Source: Candidatus Omnitrophota bacterium (GTDB lineage: Bacteria; Omnitrophota; Gorgyraeia; Gygaellales; Profunditerraquicolaceae). Taken from it: a stretch of DNA of 6,139 nt. The notes under the pieces were generated by a model. The model was not told the DNA's origin, made no database searches, and saw only the letters and a list, made by a program, of their open reading frames with translations. The stretch is from assembly GCA_023229385.1 (NCBI GenBank), contig JALNZI010000082.1:1-6139 (forward strand). The letters are read 5' to 3'. Within the stretch, counting starts at the first letter, position 1. The number at the start of each line of letters is the position of its first letter. A program made the translations under genes and the position numbers. Positions 1-6,139 of this stretch are shown piece after piece.

Positions 1-3000
1 TCTAACTTTTTTAAGCATCTGGCGAATAATTACTTCGATGTGCTTATCATTTATACGCACACCCTGCAGACGATAAACTTCCTGAACCTCATTCACCAAA
101 TACTCCTGCAAGACTTTATCGCCGCAAACGCTCAAAATATCCTGCAAAACCACCGGGCCATCAGTAAGCTGCTGACCAGCAGTAACTTTATCACCTTTAT
201 ATACATTCGGATGTTTACCATGCGGAATAATATACTCGCGGGACATCCCGGTAACCGACTTGACAATAATTACGCGCTGGTTCTTCTTGGTTTCGCCAAA
301 TTCCACAAATCCGTCAATTTCGCTGATAACCGCCGGATCCTTAGGACGCCTGGCTTCAAAAAGTTCTGCCACGCGCGGAAGACCTCCGGTAATATCACGA
401 GTCTTGACTACTGTGCGCGGGATCTTCGCCAAAAGATCTCCTCCGCCTACCCGCTCGCCGTCTTTAACGATAATATGCGCGCCGATCGGAATAGGATAAA
501 TACCTAAAACTTCTTTTTTATCATCAGTAATAACCACCTGCGGATGATACTCCGGCTTATGTTCGACAACTACGCGCTCAGTTAACTTGGTAACCGGATT
601 AAGTTCATCACGCATAGTAATATTCTCACGCAGATCCTCGAAACGCACAATACCGCCGACTTCGGTAAGTACCGGCAAGGTATACGGATCCCAGCGGACA
701 AAAACCACACTCTTCTTAACCTCTTCACCATCAAGGATAGTAATATAAGCACCCTGAGGAACAGGATAGCGCTCAAGTTCACGACCCTGAATATCATTAA
801 TACTGATTGCGCCGTTCCTGTTCAAGGCAACATTTTCTTTATTTTTAAGCGTAACCCTTAAACTATGATATTTAACTATACCATCATTTTTAGACTTAAT
901 AAATGACTGCTCAATTGTCCTGGAAGCTGTACCTCCGATATGAAAAGTTCTCATGGTCAGCTGGGTACCGGGCTCGCCAATACTCTGGGCAGCGACAACT
1001 CCGATAGCCTCACCCAACTCGATTAACCTGCCGGTAGAAAGATTACGGCCATAGCATCTTGCGCAAACACCTCTTCCGGATTCACAGGTTAAAACACTGC
1101 GGATACGAATCTTCTCAATCCCTAATTTTTCTATCTGCTCGGCCTTCTCTTCGGTAATTTCATGCCCCTGTTCAACAATAATCTCATCGGTAATAATATC
1201 GACTACGTTATCGAGGGCTACCCTTCCGATAATCCTATCCTTAAGGCTGACTACTTCTTCATCACCTTCAACAATTGCCGCAACCGTAATACCGTTAAGC
1301 GTACCGCAATCATCCTCGCAAACAATAACCTCTTGAGCCACATCAACCAACCTGCGGGTTAAGTAACCTGCATCAGCGGTTTTAAGAGCGGTATCTGCCA
1401 AACCCTTACGCGCACCGTGAGTGGAAATAAAATACTCTAAAACATTTAAACCTTCGCGAAAATTGGCGGTGATCGGATTCTCGATGATTTCGCCGCTAGG
1501 CTTAGCCATCAGACCACGCATACCAGCAAGCTGCCTAACCTGCAGGCGCGAACCGCGAGCGCCAGAATCAGCCATCATAAAGATAGGATTAAACGGATGC
1601 ATTCCTTTAAACAGCAAATCTGATATTTTATCCGTTGTGTGTGTCCAGATATCAATAACCTTGGATTTACGTTCACTGTCGGTAATAATACCTTTGCGGT
1701 ATTGATCTTCTACCTTAGCTACCTCTTCTTTTGATTCTTTTAAAACTTCCGGTTTCTCAACCGGAACAGTCATATCATCTATACCAATGGAAATACCGCC
1801 TAAGGTACCCATCTCAAAACCTAACCGCTTAATATCATCCAATAATTTTATAGTTACTCCATGCCCAAATCTCTTATAGCAGTTTAAAACAATATCACTA
1901 ACCCTGCCCTTATTTAATTCCCGGTTAACAAATCCGAATTCAGCGGGCAAAACCTGGTTAAATATTATACGGCCGACGGTAGTAGTAATCATTTGTCTTC
2001 CGTTAATAACATTCTTCTGGTCAAAATCATAAAGGGCGTCAACGCGGAATTTTATTTTAGCGTGCAATTCCACAGCCTTGTCATCATAAGCTACCATTAC
2101 TTCATCAGCGCTGGAAAATACTTTTCCTTCGCCTAATGCGCCTGGCTTCTCTTTGCTCAGATATGAAACTCCCAGGATAATATCCTGAGTCGGAGAAATT
2201 ACCGGGCGGCCATCAGCCGGAGAAAATATATTATTTATAGCCATAATCAGTACCTTGGTCTCTAACTGTGACTCCAGAGACAACGGTACATGCACGGCCA
2301 TCTGGTCACCGTCAAAGTCTGCGTTAAAAGCAGTACAGACTAAGGGGTGTATCTTGATTGATTTACCTTCGATTAATAACGGCTGGAACGCCTGGATACC
2401 TAAACGGTGCAAAGTAGGAGCGCGGTTAAGCATAACCGGATGATCCTTGATTACCTCATCCAGAATATCCCAAACCTCGATCTTGCCGCGTTCGACCATA
2501 CGGCGGGCGCCTTTAATTGTATGCACAAAACCTTTTTCTCTTAATTTTTTGATAATGAAGGGTTCAAATAACTCCAGGGCCATCTGCTTGGGAAGGCCGC
2601 ATTCATGAAGTTTCAATTCCGGGCCGACAACGATAACTGAACGGCCGGAATAATCTACGCGCTTACCAAGAAGATTCTGCCTAAACCTGCCCTGTTTTCC
2701 TTTAAGCATATCGGAAAGGGATTTTAGCGGTCGGTTATTAGCCCCATTAACAGGCTTGCCGTGACGGCCGTTATCCAAAAGCGCATCCACAGCCTCCTGA
2801 AGCATACGTTTTTCATTACGTATAATAATTTCAGGGGCGCTTAATTCCATCAACTTTCTTAAACGGTTATTACGATTAATCACCCTGCGGTATAAATCAT
2901 TCAGATCGCTGGTCGCAAACCTTCCACCTTCAAGCGGAACTAAGGGGCGTAAATCTGGAGGAATAACCGGCAGGATACTTAAAATCATCCATTCCGGCTT

Positions 3001-3666
3001 GTTGCCACTTTTCTTAAAATCTTCAACGATCTTCAGGCTCTTGATTGCCTTGCGGTTGCTTAAAACATCTTTGGATTTCTCTAAATCTTTTCTTAGCTTA
3101 CGGCAAACTACATCTAAATCCAATTCCTTTAACAGCTCAACTATCGCTTCAGCGCCGATCTTGGCCTTGAAATTAGTGCCGTATTTATTCAATGCTTCCT
3201 GGTACTGCTCATCAGTAAGCAGTTCTTTTTTCTTTAAAGGAGTATTGCCCGGATCAACAACCACATACTCCTCATAATAAATAATCCTCTCTAAATCCCT
3301 CAGGCCAATATCCAATAAGGCACTCATACGTGAGGGCACAGCCTTAAAGAACCAGATATGCGTAACTGCTGTAGCTAAATCAATATGCCCCATACGCTCA
3401 CGCCGGACGGAGGAACGATCCACAGTCACGCCGCAACGGTCGCAGGTAATCCCCTTAAATTTAATACCTTTATATTTACCGCAGTTACATTCCCAGTCAC
3501 GCACCGGGCCAAAGATCTTTTCGCAAAATAACCCGTCTTTTTCCGGCTTGAGCGTGCGGTAATTAATAGTCTCTGCTTTCTTGACCTCGCCTTTAGACCA
3601 AAGCTTGATTACCTGGGGGCTGGCGATCTTAATTGAAATACTATCGAATGAGACGATCTCTTCCAT
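1..3666 (-). CDS. rpoC: DNA-directed RNA polymerase subunit beta-prime, all but the C-terminus (3' end outside window)
   Basis: Beta-prime subunit, carrying the catalytic Mg2+ site of RNA polymerase. I translated 1222 codons from ATG at 3666-3664 to base 1 and found no in-frame stop. Order: N-terminus MEEIVSF with GEVKKAETINYRTLKPEKDG at 26-45; zinc ribbon C60, C62, C75, C78; clamp helices (sigma-binding region) about 263-300; switch 2 region KGKQGRFRQNLLGKRVDYSG at 322-341; NADFDGD at 448-454, whose three aspartates bind Mg2+; bridge helix about 747-775; second zinc site C787, C861, C868, C871; trigger loop LTMRTFH at 903-909, interrupted by about 170 residues resembling E. coli SI3; GGLPRVAELFEARRPK from 1094; and EVQEVYRLQGVRINDKHIEV near the edge. 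About 120-150 residues are missing, including the segment expected to contact omega. The start is chosen because it overlaps the rpoB stop and gives a normal N-terminus about ten residues shorter than E. coli. Expression is probably coupled to rpoB. All catalytic residues examined are present. Confidence 0.99.
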   Translation of the reverse strand, partial: MEEIVSFDSISIKIASPQVIKLWSKGEVKKAETINYRTLKPEKDGLFCEKIFGPVRDWECNCGKYKGIKFKGITCDRCGVTVDRSSVRRERMGHIDLATAVTHIWFFKAVPSRMSALLDIGLRDLERIIYYEEYVVVDPGNTPLKKKELLTDEQYQEALNKYGTNFKAKIGAEAIVELLKELDLDVVCRKLRKDLEKSKDVLSNRKAIKSLKIVEDFKKSGNKPEWMILSILPVIPPDLRPLVPLEGGRFATSDLNDLYRRVINRNNRLRKLMELSAPEIIIRNEKRMLQEAVDALLDNGRHGKPVNGANNRPLKSLSDMLKGKQGRFRQNLLGKRVDYSGRSVIVVGPELKLHECGLPKQMALELFEPFIIKKLREKGFVHTIKGARRMVERGKIEVWDILDEVIKDHPVMLNRAPTLHRLGIQAFQPLLIEGKSIKIHPLVCTAFNADFDGDQMAVHVPLSLESQLETKVLIMAINNIFSPADGRPVISPTQDIILGVSYLSKEKPGALGEGKVFSSADEVMVAYDDKAVELHAKIKFRVDALYDFDQKNVINGRQMITTTVGRIIFNQVLPAEFGFVNRELNKGRVSDIVLNCYKRFGHGVTIKLLDDIKRLGFEMGTLGGISIGIDDMTVPVEKPEVLKESKEEVAKVEDQYRKGIITDSERKSKVIDIWTHTTDKISDLLFKGMHPFNPIFMMADSGARGSRLQVRQLAGMRGLMAKPSGEIIENPITANFREGLNVLEYFISTHGARKGLADTALKTADAGYLTRRLVDVAQEVIVCEDDCGTLNGITVAAIVEGDEEVVSLKDRIIGRVALDNVVDIITDEIIVEQGHEITEEKAEQIEKLGIEKIRIRSVLTCESGRGVCARCYGRNLSTGRLIELGEAIGVVAAQSIGEPGTQLTMRTFHIGGTASRTIEQSFIKSKNDGIVKYHSLRVTLKNKENVALNRNGAISINDIQGRELERYPVPQGAYITILDGEEVKKSVVFVRWDPYTLPVLTEVGGIVRFEDLRENITMRDELNPVTKLTERVVVEHKPEYHPQVVITDDKKEVLGIYPIPIGAHIIVKDGERVGGGDLLAKIPRTVVKTRDITGGLPRVAELFEARRPKDPAVISEIDGFVEFGETKKNQRVIIVKSVTGMSREYIIPHGKHPNVYKGDKVTAGQQLTDGPVVLQDILSVCGDKVLQEYLVNEVQEVYRLQGVRINDKHIEVIIRQMLKKVR
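418..918 (-). other. rpoC: Trigger-loop insertion of rpoC, SI3-like
   Basis: About 165-170 residues (roughly 917-1083) separate the two trigger-loop arms, compared with 188 in E. coli SI3 and none in Bacillus. The middle matches E. coli SI3: VRWDPYTLPVLTEVGGIVRF here against the WDPHTMPVITEVSGFVRF segment there. In E. coli this insertion is built of beta-rich sandwich-barrel hybrid motifs and affects pausing and factor response. Boundaries are approximate. Confidence 0.85.
931..987 (-). other. rpoC: Trigger loop of rpoC, N-terminal arm
   Basis: Residues 894-912 read QSIGEPGTQLTMRTFHIGG. M905, R906 and H909 correspond to E. coli M932, R933 and H936, which close over the incoming nucleotide during catalysis. 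The second arm resumes at about GGLPRVAEL (residue 1094) after a large insertion. Confidence 0.95.
1054..1308 (-). other. rpoC: Second zinc-binding site of rpoC
   Basis: The four ligands are C787 (in EDDCGT), C861 (in VLTCES), C868 and C871 (in GVCARCYGR). They correspond to E. coli C814, C888, C895 and C898. The ligand set is complete. An additional cysteine, C783, lies four residues before the first ligand. Confidence 0.9.
1342..1428 (-). other. rpoC: Bridge helix of rpoC
   Basis: Residues 747-775 read ISTHGARKGLADTALKTADA then GYLTRRLVD, matching the E. coli helix at about 774-802. The helix crosses the main channel next to the active site and bends during translocation. At the two positions equivalent to E. 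coli N792/S793 the protein has Asp-Ala. No disruptive change was seen. Confidence 0.93.
2305..2325 (-). other. rpoC: Catalytic Mg2+-binding loop NADFDGD of rpoC
   Basis: Residues 448-454 are NADFDGD, the near-invariant loop of multisubunit RNA polymerases. D450, D452 and D454 correspond to E. coli D460, D462 and D464 and coordinate the catalytic magnesium. The flanks (LNRAPTLHRLGIQAFQPLL upstream, QMAVHVPL downstream) are also canonical. Confidence 0.98.
3433..3489 (-). other. rpoC: N-terminal zinc ribbon of rpoC
   Basis: Encodes CNCGKYKG...TCDRC, with cysteines 60, 62, 75 and 78. Spacing is the same as in E. coli (C70, C72, C85, C88). This zinc site sits at the tip of the clamp near upstream and exit-channel nucleic acid. 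All four ligands are present. Confidence 0.93.
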
Positions 3667-6139
3667 TATTTAGCCTTTTCTGTTTTGATATCAAGGCATA
3701 AGCCTTGTAACTCTTTGATTAAAACATTAAATGACTCTGGAGTCCCATGGGTTAAGCGTTGCTCACCCTTAACTATTGCCTCATAAATGCGCGTTCTGCC
3801 GCTGACATCGTCGCTCTTAACTGTAAGCATTTCCTGTAGAGTAAATGCCGCACCATACGCCTCTAAGGCCCAAACTTCCATTTCACCCAACCTCTGGCCG
3901 CCAAATTGCGCTTTACCGCCTAAGGGCTGCTGAGTAACCAAAGAATACGGGCCGATAGAACGGGCGTGTATCTTTTCGTCAACCAGATGGATTAATTTCA
4001 GGATATACATATACCCAACAGTTACTTTCTGATCAAAAGGCTCTCCGCTGTAACCATCGTAAAGAGTGATCTTGCCGTCTTCGGGAAGATTCGCTTTCTT
4101 CAATAATTCTTTAATCTCGCTTTCTTTAGCGCTGTCAAATATCGGACAGCTCACATTTAATCCTAAAGCTTTCACTGCCCAGCCTAAATGACATTCCAAA
4201 ATCTGGCCTACGTTCATACGCGAAGGTACACCTAGCGGATTCAAAACCATATCTACCGGTGTGCCGTCAGGCATATAAGGCATATTTTCTTCAGGGATGA
4301 TCCTGGCGACCACACCTTTATTACCATGGCGGCCGGCAAGCTTATCTCCCTCGGAAAGTTTACGCTTTGTGGCAATATACACCACGACTCTCTTTAAGAT
4401 ACCCGTGGGTAATTCATCTCCCCGGCGCACCTTCTCAATTTCCTGCTCTTCTTCAGCTAATAATTCCTGCACCTGTTCATCAAAAGAAGCAGCTAAAATT
4501 TTGGCTTCATCATTATCGCTGAAATCATACTTCTCAACTTTTTTCTTATCTATACCTAAGACCTGAGCTAAACGCACAGTCTTTTCAATCTGCAAGAACT
4601 CAACTTCCTGTTTATAATAAGCCTTGAGTTCACGGATTTTCGCTAATTCTTTGGTCTTTTCTTCTTTGGTCTTACGGCCGCGGTCTTTGCGTTGAAAAAC
4701 ATGCACATCAATAACCACACCCTCAACTCCCGGAGGAACAACCAAAGAAGTATCGCGCACATCCCCGGCCTTCTCTCCGAAAATCGCGCGTAACAATCTT
4801 TCTTCAGGGCTGGGCTCAGAATCAGTCTTAGGAGTAATTTTACCTACCAAAATATCCCCGGCGCTTACTTCTGCGCCAACCCGGATAATCCCATCTTCAT
4901 CCAGGTTTCTCAGCGCTTCTTCGCTTACATTAGGGATATCCCGAGTAATCTCTTCGTTACCCAACCTGGTTTCAGCAGCTTCAATCTCAAACTCTTCAAT
5001 ATGAATAGAGGTAAAGGTATCGCTTTTGATTAATTTCTCACTAACCAGGATAGCATCTTCAAAGTTGTACCCTCTCCAGGGCATAAAAGCCACCAGGATA
5101 TTCTTTCCCAAGGCCAGTTCGCCGTCTTTAGTAGCAATTCCGTCGGCAATTGCCTGGCCCGACTCTATCTTATCCCCTAATTTTACCAATGGTCTCTGAT
5201 TTATCGAGGTATCCGCGTTGGTGCGCAGGAATTTCTTTAAATGGTAAATCTTTTTGCCTACGGTAATTGACGAAGCATCAACACTGCTTACCTTGCCTGA
5301 TTCCTCAGCAAGAACCACTGTTCCGGAATCCTGGGCGACTTTTGCCTCCATATCAGTACCAACAAGAGGCGCCTCGGTAATCATCAAAGGAACAGCCTGG
5401 CGTTGCATATTTGAACCCATGAGCGCGCGGTTAGCATCATCGTGCTCTAAGAAAGGAATAAGTGCCGCAGCCACTGAAACCAACTGCTTGGCAGAAACAT
5501 CCATATATTGCACATCTTTTGCTAAAACCTTGGGGAAATCTTCTCTATAACGGCAGGTAACAAACTTATCTATAAATCTGCCTTCGCTGTCTAACGCAAC
5601 ATCAGCCTGGGCGATAATCTTATCTTCTTCAATATCCGCGGTTAAATATTCGAATTTCTTAGTTACGCGACCATCTTCTACTTTGCGGTAGGGGGTTTCA
5701 ATCAGACCTAAAGAGTTGATCCGCGCAAAACAGCTTAAGGAGGCGATCAAACCGATATTTGGGCCTTCAGGCGTTTCAATTGGACAAACCCTTCCGTAAT
5801 GCGAAGGATGAATATCCCTGACTTCAAAACCCGCTCTTTCACGTGAAAGACCACCTGGACCTAAAGCACTCAAACGGCGCTTATGGGTCATCTCTGCCAA
5901 AGGATTAATCTGGTCCATGAACTGAGACAACTGGCTGCGGCCGAAAAAATCACGAATCTGGTTGCTTAAAAGCTTGGAGTTAATCAGATAATGCACGTTT
6001 AGATTATCGAATTCACCTAATATACTTAACCTCTCTTTGATCGAACGCTCAACCCTAGAAAGTCCGATACGCACCTGATTTTGCACCAACTCACCGACGC
6101 TCTTTACGCGGCGGTTTCCTAAATGGTCAATATCATCGA
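3666..6139 (-). CDS. rpoB: DNA-directed RNA polymerase subunit beta, C-terminal two thirds (5' end outside window)
   Basis: Beta subunit of the core RNA polymerase; with RpoC it forms the DNA/RNA cleft and active centre. The reading frame is open from the window edge, giving 823 visible residues that begin at DDIDHLGNRR (about E. coli residue 443). The true start lies outside; a TTG at 6089 is an internal leucine codon. Fragment numbering: rifampicin segment SQLSQFMDQINPL...LSALG at 68-93; HYGRVCPIETPEGPNIGL about 113-130; NFEDAI with the acidic pair E360/D361; GDKLAGRHGNK at 597-607 with the active-site lysines K599 and K607; NPLGVPSRMN about 633-642; PLGGKAQFGGQRLGEMEVW about 738-756; then a short tail ending TEKAK. 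A lysine/glutamate-rich segment (about 483-572) sits near the E. coli beta-i9/SI2 position, while the E. coli insert after GVPSRMN is absent. Stop TAA at 3666-3668 overlaps the rpoC start by one base. No stop, frameshift or missing catalytic residue was seen. Identity is certain. Confidence 0.99.
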   Translation of the reverse strand, partial: DDIDHLGNRRVKSVGELVQNQVRIGLSRVERSIKERLSILGEFDNLNVHYLINSKLLSNQIRDFFGRSQLSQFMDQINPLAEMTHKRRLSALGPGGLSRERAGFEVRDIHPSHYGRVCPIETPEGPNIGLIASLSCFARINSLGLIETPYRKVEDGRVTKKFEYLTADIEEDKIIAQADVALDSEGRFIDKFVTCRYREDFPKVLAKDVQYMDVSAKQLVSVAAALIPFLEHDDANRALMGSNMQRQAVPLMITEAPLVGTDMEAKVAQDSGTVVLAEESGKVSSVDASSITVGKKIYHLKKFLRTNADTSINQRPLVKLGDKIESGQAIADGIATKDGELALGKNILVAFMPWRGYNFEDAILVSEKLIKSDTFTSIHIEEFEIEAAETRLGNEEITRDIPNVSEEALRNLDEDGIIRVGAEVSAGDILVGKITPKTDSEPSPEERLLRAIFGEKAGDVRDTSLVVPPGVEGVVIDVHVFQRKDRGRKTKEEKTKELAKIRELKAYYKQEVEFLQIEKTVRLAQVLGIDKKKVEKYDFSDNDEAKILAASFDEQVQELLAEEEQEIEKVRRGDELPTGILKRVVVYIATKRKLSEGDKLAGRHGNKGVVARIIPEENMPYMPDGTPVDMVLNPLGVPSRMNVGQILECHLGWAVKALGLNVSCPIFDSAKESEIKELLKKANLPEDGKITLYDGYSGEPFDQKVTVGYMYILKLIHLVDEKIHARSIGPYSLVTQQPLGGKAQFGGQRLGEMEVWALEAYGAAFTLQEMLTVKSDDVSGRTRIYEAIVKGEQRLTHGTPESFNVLIKELQGLCLDIKTEKAK
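3674..3677 (-). promoter_or_regulatory. Weak ribosome-binding site for rpoC, inside the rpoB 3' end
   Basis: The minus strand reads GAAAAGG, then seven bases (CTAAATA), then ATG. AAGG at normal spacing is a minimal Shine-Dalgarno match within the last rpoB codons. Together with the TAATG stop/start overlap it supports ATG at 3666 as the rpoC start and suggests that ribosomes finishing rpoB help initiate rpoC. The motif is seen directly; its function is inferred. Confidence 0.55.
4317..4349 (-). other. rpoB: Active-site lysine motif of rpoB (GDKLAGRHGNK)
   Basis: Encodes GDKLAGRHGNK. The two lysines, eight residues apart, correspond to E. coli K1065 and K1073, which line the active centre and contact the RNA 3' end region. 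Both are intact, so the polymerase appears catalytically normal. Confidence 0.93.
4422..4691 (-). other. rpoB: Charged insertion in rpoB near the beta-i9 (SI2) site
   Basis: About 90 residues lie between the DVHVFQRK strand and GDELPTGILK. They are rich in Lys and Glu (for example KTKEEKTKELAKIRELK) and probably helical. Bacillus and Thermus RpoB have almost nothing here, whereas E. coli has a comparable, somewhat longer domain. I infer that this is a variant of the Gram-negative beta-i9 insertion; the boundaries are approximate. Confidence 0.75.
5859..5936 (-). other. rpoB: Rifampicin-binding (RRDR) segment of rpoB
   Basis: Codes for the segment from SQLSQFMDQ to LSALG, equivalent to E. coli residues 509-534, beside the exit path of short RNA. 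Residues at the usual resistance positions (E. coli Q513, D516, H526, R529, S531, L533) match the rifampicin-sensitive form. Differences from E. coli are Ile at position 518, Ala at 522 and Met at 524; position 508, just before the segment, is Arg. Alignment to E. coli is by eye and unambiguous. Susceptibility itself is only inferred. Confidence 0.9.

Noticed and set aside
40..507. 155-codon open frame on the plus strand, opposite rpoC
   Set aside because: It lies in exact codon register antisense to a fully conserved part of RpoC (GGLPRVAELFEARRPK and flanks). It stays open only because rpoC uses few TTA, CTA or TCA codons there. The product has no recognisable features.
582..797. 71-codon minus-strand open frame inside rpoC
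   Set aside because: It is in a different frame from rpoC, which is open across the whole stretch and matches the SI3-like insertion. The hydrophobic look of the product is a frame artefact.
1162..1705. Short plus-strand open frames (66 and 94 codons) opposite rpoC
   Set aside because: They are antisense shadows of the conserved bridge-helix and second-zinc-site coding region, with no ribosome-binding context or recognisable product.
2255..3277. Plus-strand open frames at 2255-2443 and 2999-3277
   Set aside because: They lie opposite the catalytic loop and the N-terminal third of RpoC, whose reading frame is intact and conserved. Nothing supports a second gene.
3660..3720. Possible promoter or terminator at the rpoB-rpoC junction
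   Set aside because: The genes overlap by one base, there is no U-tract after the small hairpin, and I saw no convincing -35/-10 pair. Read-through as one operon is the simplest reading.
4297..5550. Plus-strand open frames at 4297-4566 and 5254-5550
   Set aside because: They are antisense to conserved RpoB coding sequence; the apparent proteins are low-complexity Ser/Thr-rich translations typical of reverse-strand reading.
6087..6089. TTG as a possible start codon for an 807-residue RpoB
   Set aside because: The frame continues upstream to the window edge with DDIDHLGNRRVKSVGE, a highly conserved RpoB block, so this TTG is an internal leucine codon of a longer gene.

Overview
The window is a piece of a bacterial RNA polymerase operon and is almost entirely coding on the minus strand. 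It holds the last two thirds of rpoB (beta subunit), entering at the right-hand edge, followed by most of rpoC (beta-prime subunit), leaving at the left-hand edge. Neither gene is complete here. rpoB lacks about 440 N-terminal residues and rpoC lacks roughly its last 120-150 residues. There is no other supported gene, RNA gene, mobile element, CRISPR array or terminator, and no stretch of non-coding DNA.

Layout in transcription order, right to left: bases 6139-3666 encode 823 residues of RpoB. They include the rifampicin-binding segment, the conserved acidic pair, the active-site lysines and the complete C-terminus. The rpoB stop codon overlaps the rpoC start codon by one base (TAATG on the minus strand), with a weak AAGG ribosome-binding site inside the end of rpoB. 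Bases 3666-1 then encode 1222 uninterrupted residues of RpoC. I translated them codon by codon and found no stop or frameshift. They contain the N-terminal zinc ribbon, clamp helices, switch 2 segment, catalytic NADFDGD loop, bridge helix, second zinc site, the trigger loop with a large inserted domain, and the start of the C-terminal region.

The two products form the catalytic core of RNA polymerase. The RpoC NADFDGD aspartates hold the catalytic Mg2+. The RpoC bridge helix and trigger loop drive the nucleotide-addition cycle, and RpoB supplies lysines and the rifampicin pocket beside the RNA path. Tight coupling of the two genes fits their 1:1 assembly.

Organism: a bacterium of moderate GC content (mid-40s percent by eye). 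The insertion pattern is of the Gram-negative type: a trigger-loop insertion in RpoC and a charged insertion in RpoB near the E. coli SI2/beta-i9 site. RpoB however lacks the extra E. coli segment after the GVPSRMN motif and is Firmicutes-like and short there. This points away from Firmicutes, Actinobacteria and Gammaproteobacteria, and is compatible with a lineage such as the PVC group or Omnitrophota. That placement is an inference from motif memory, not a search result.

I looked for an undescribed system and did not find one. This is an ordinary core housekeeping region, and the findings listed are minor.
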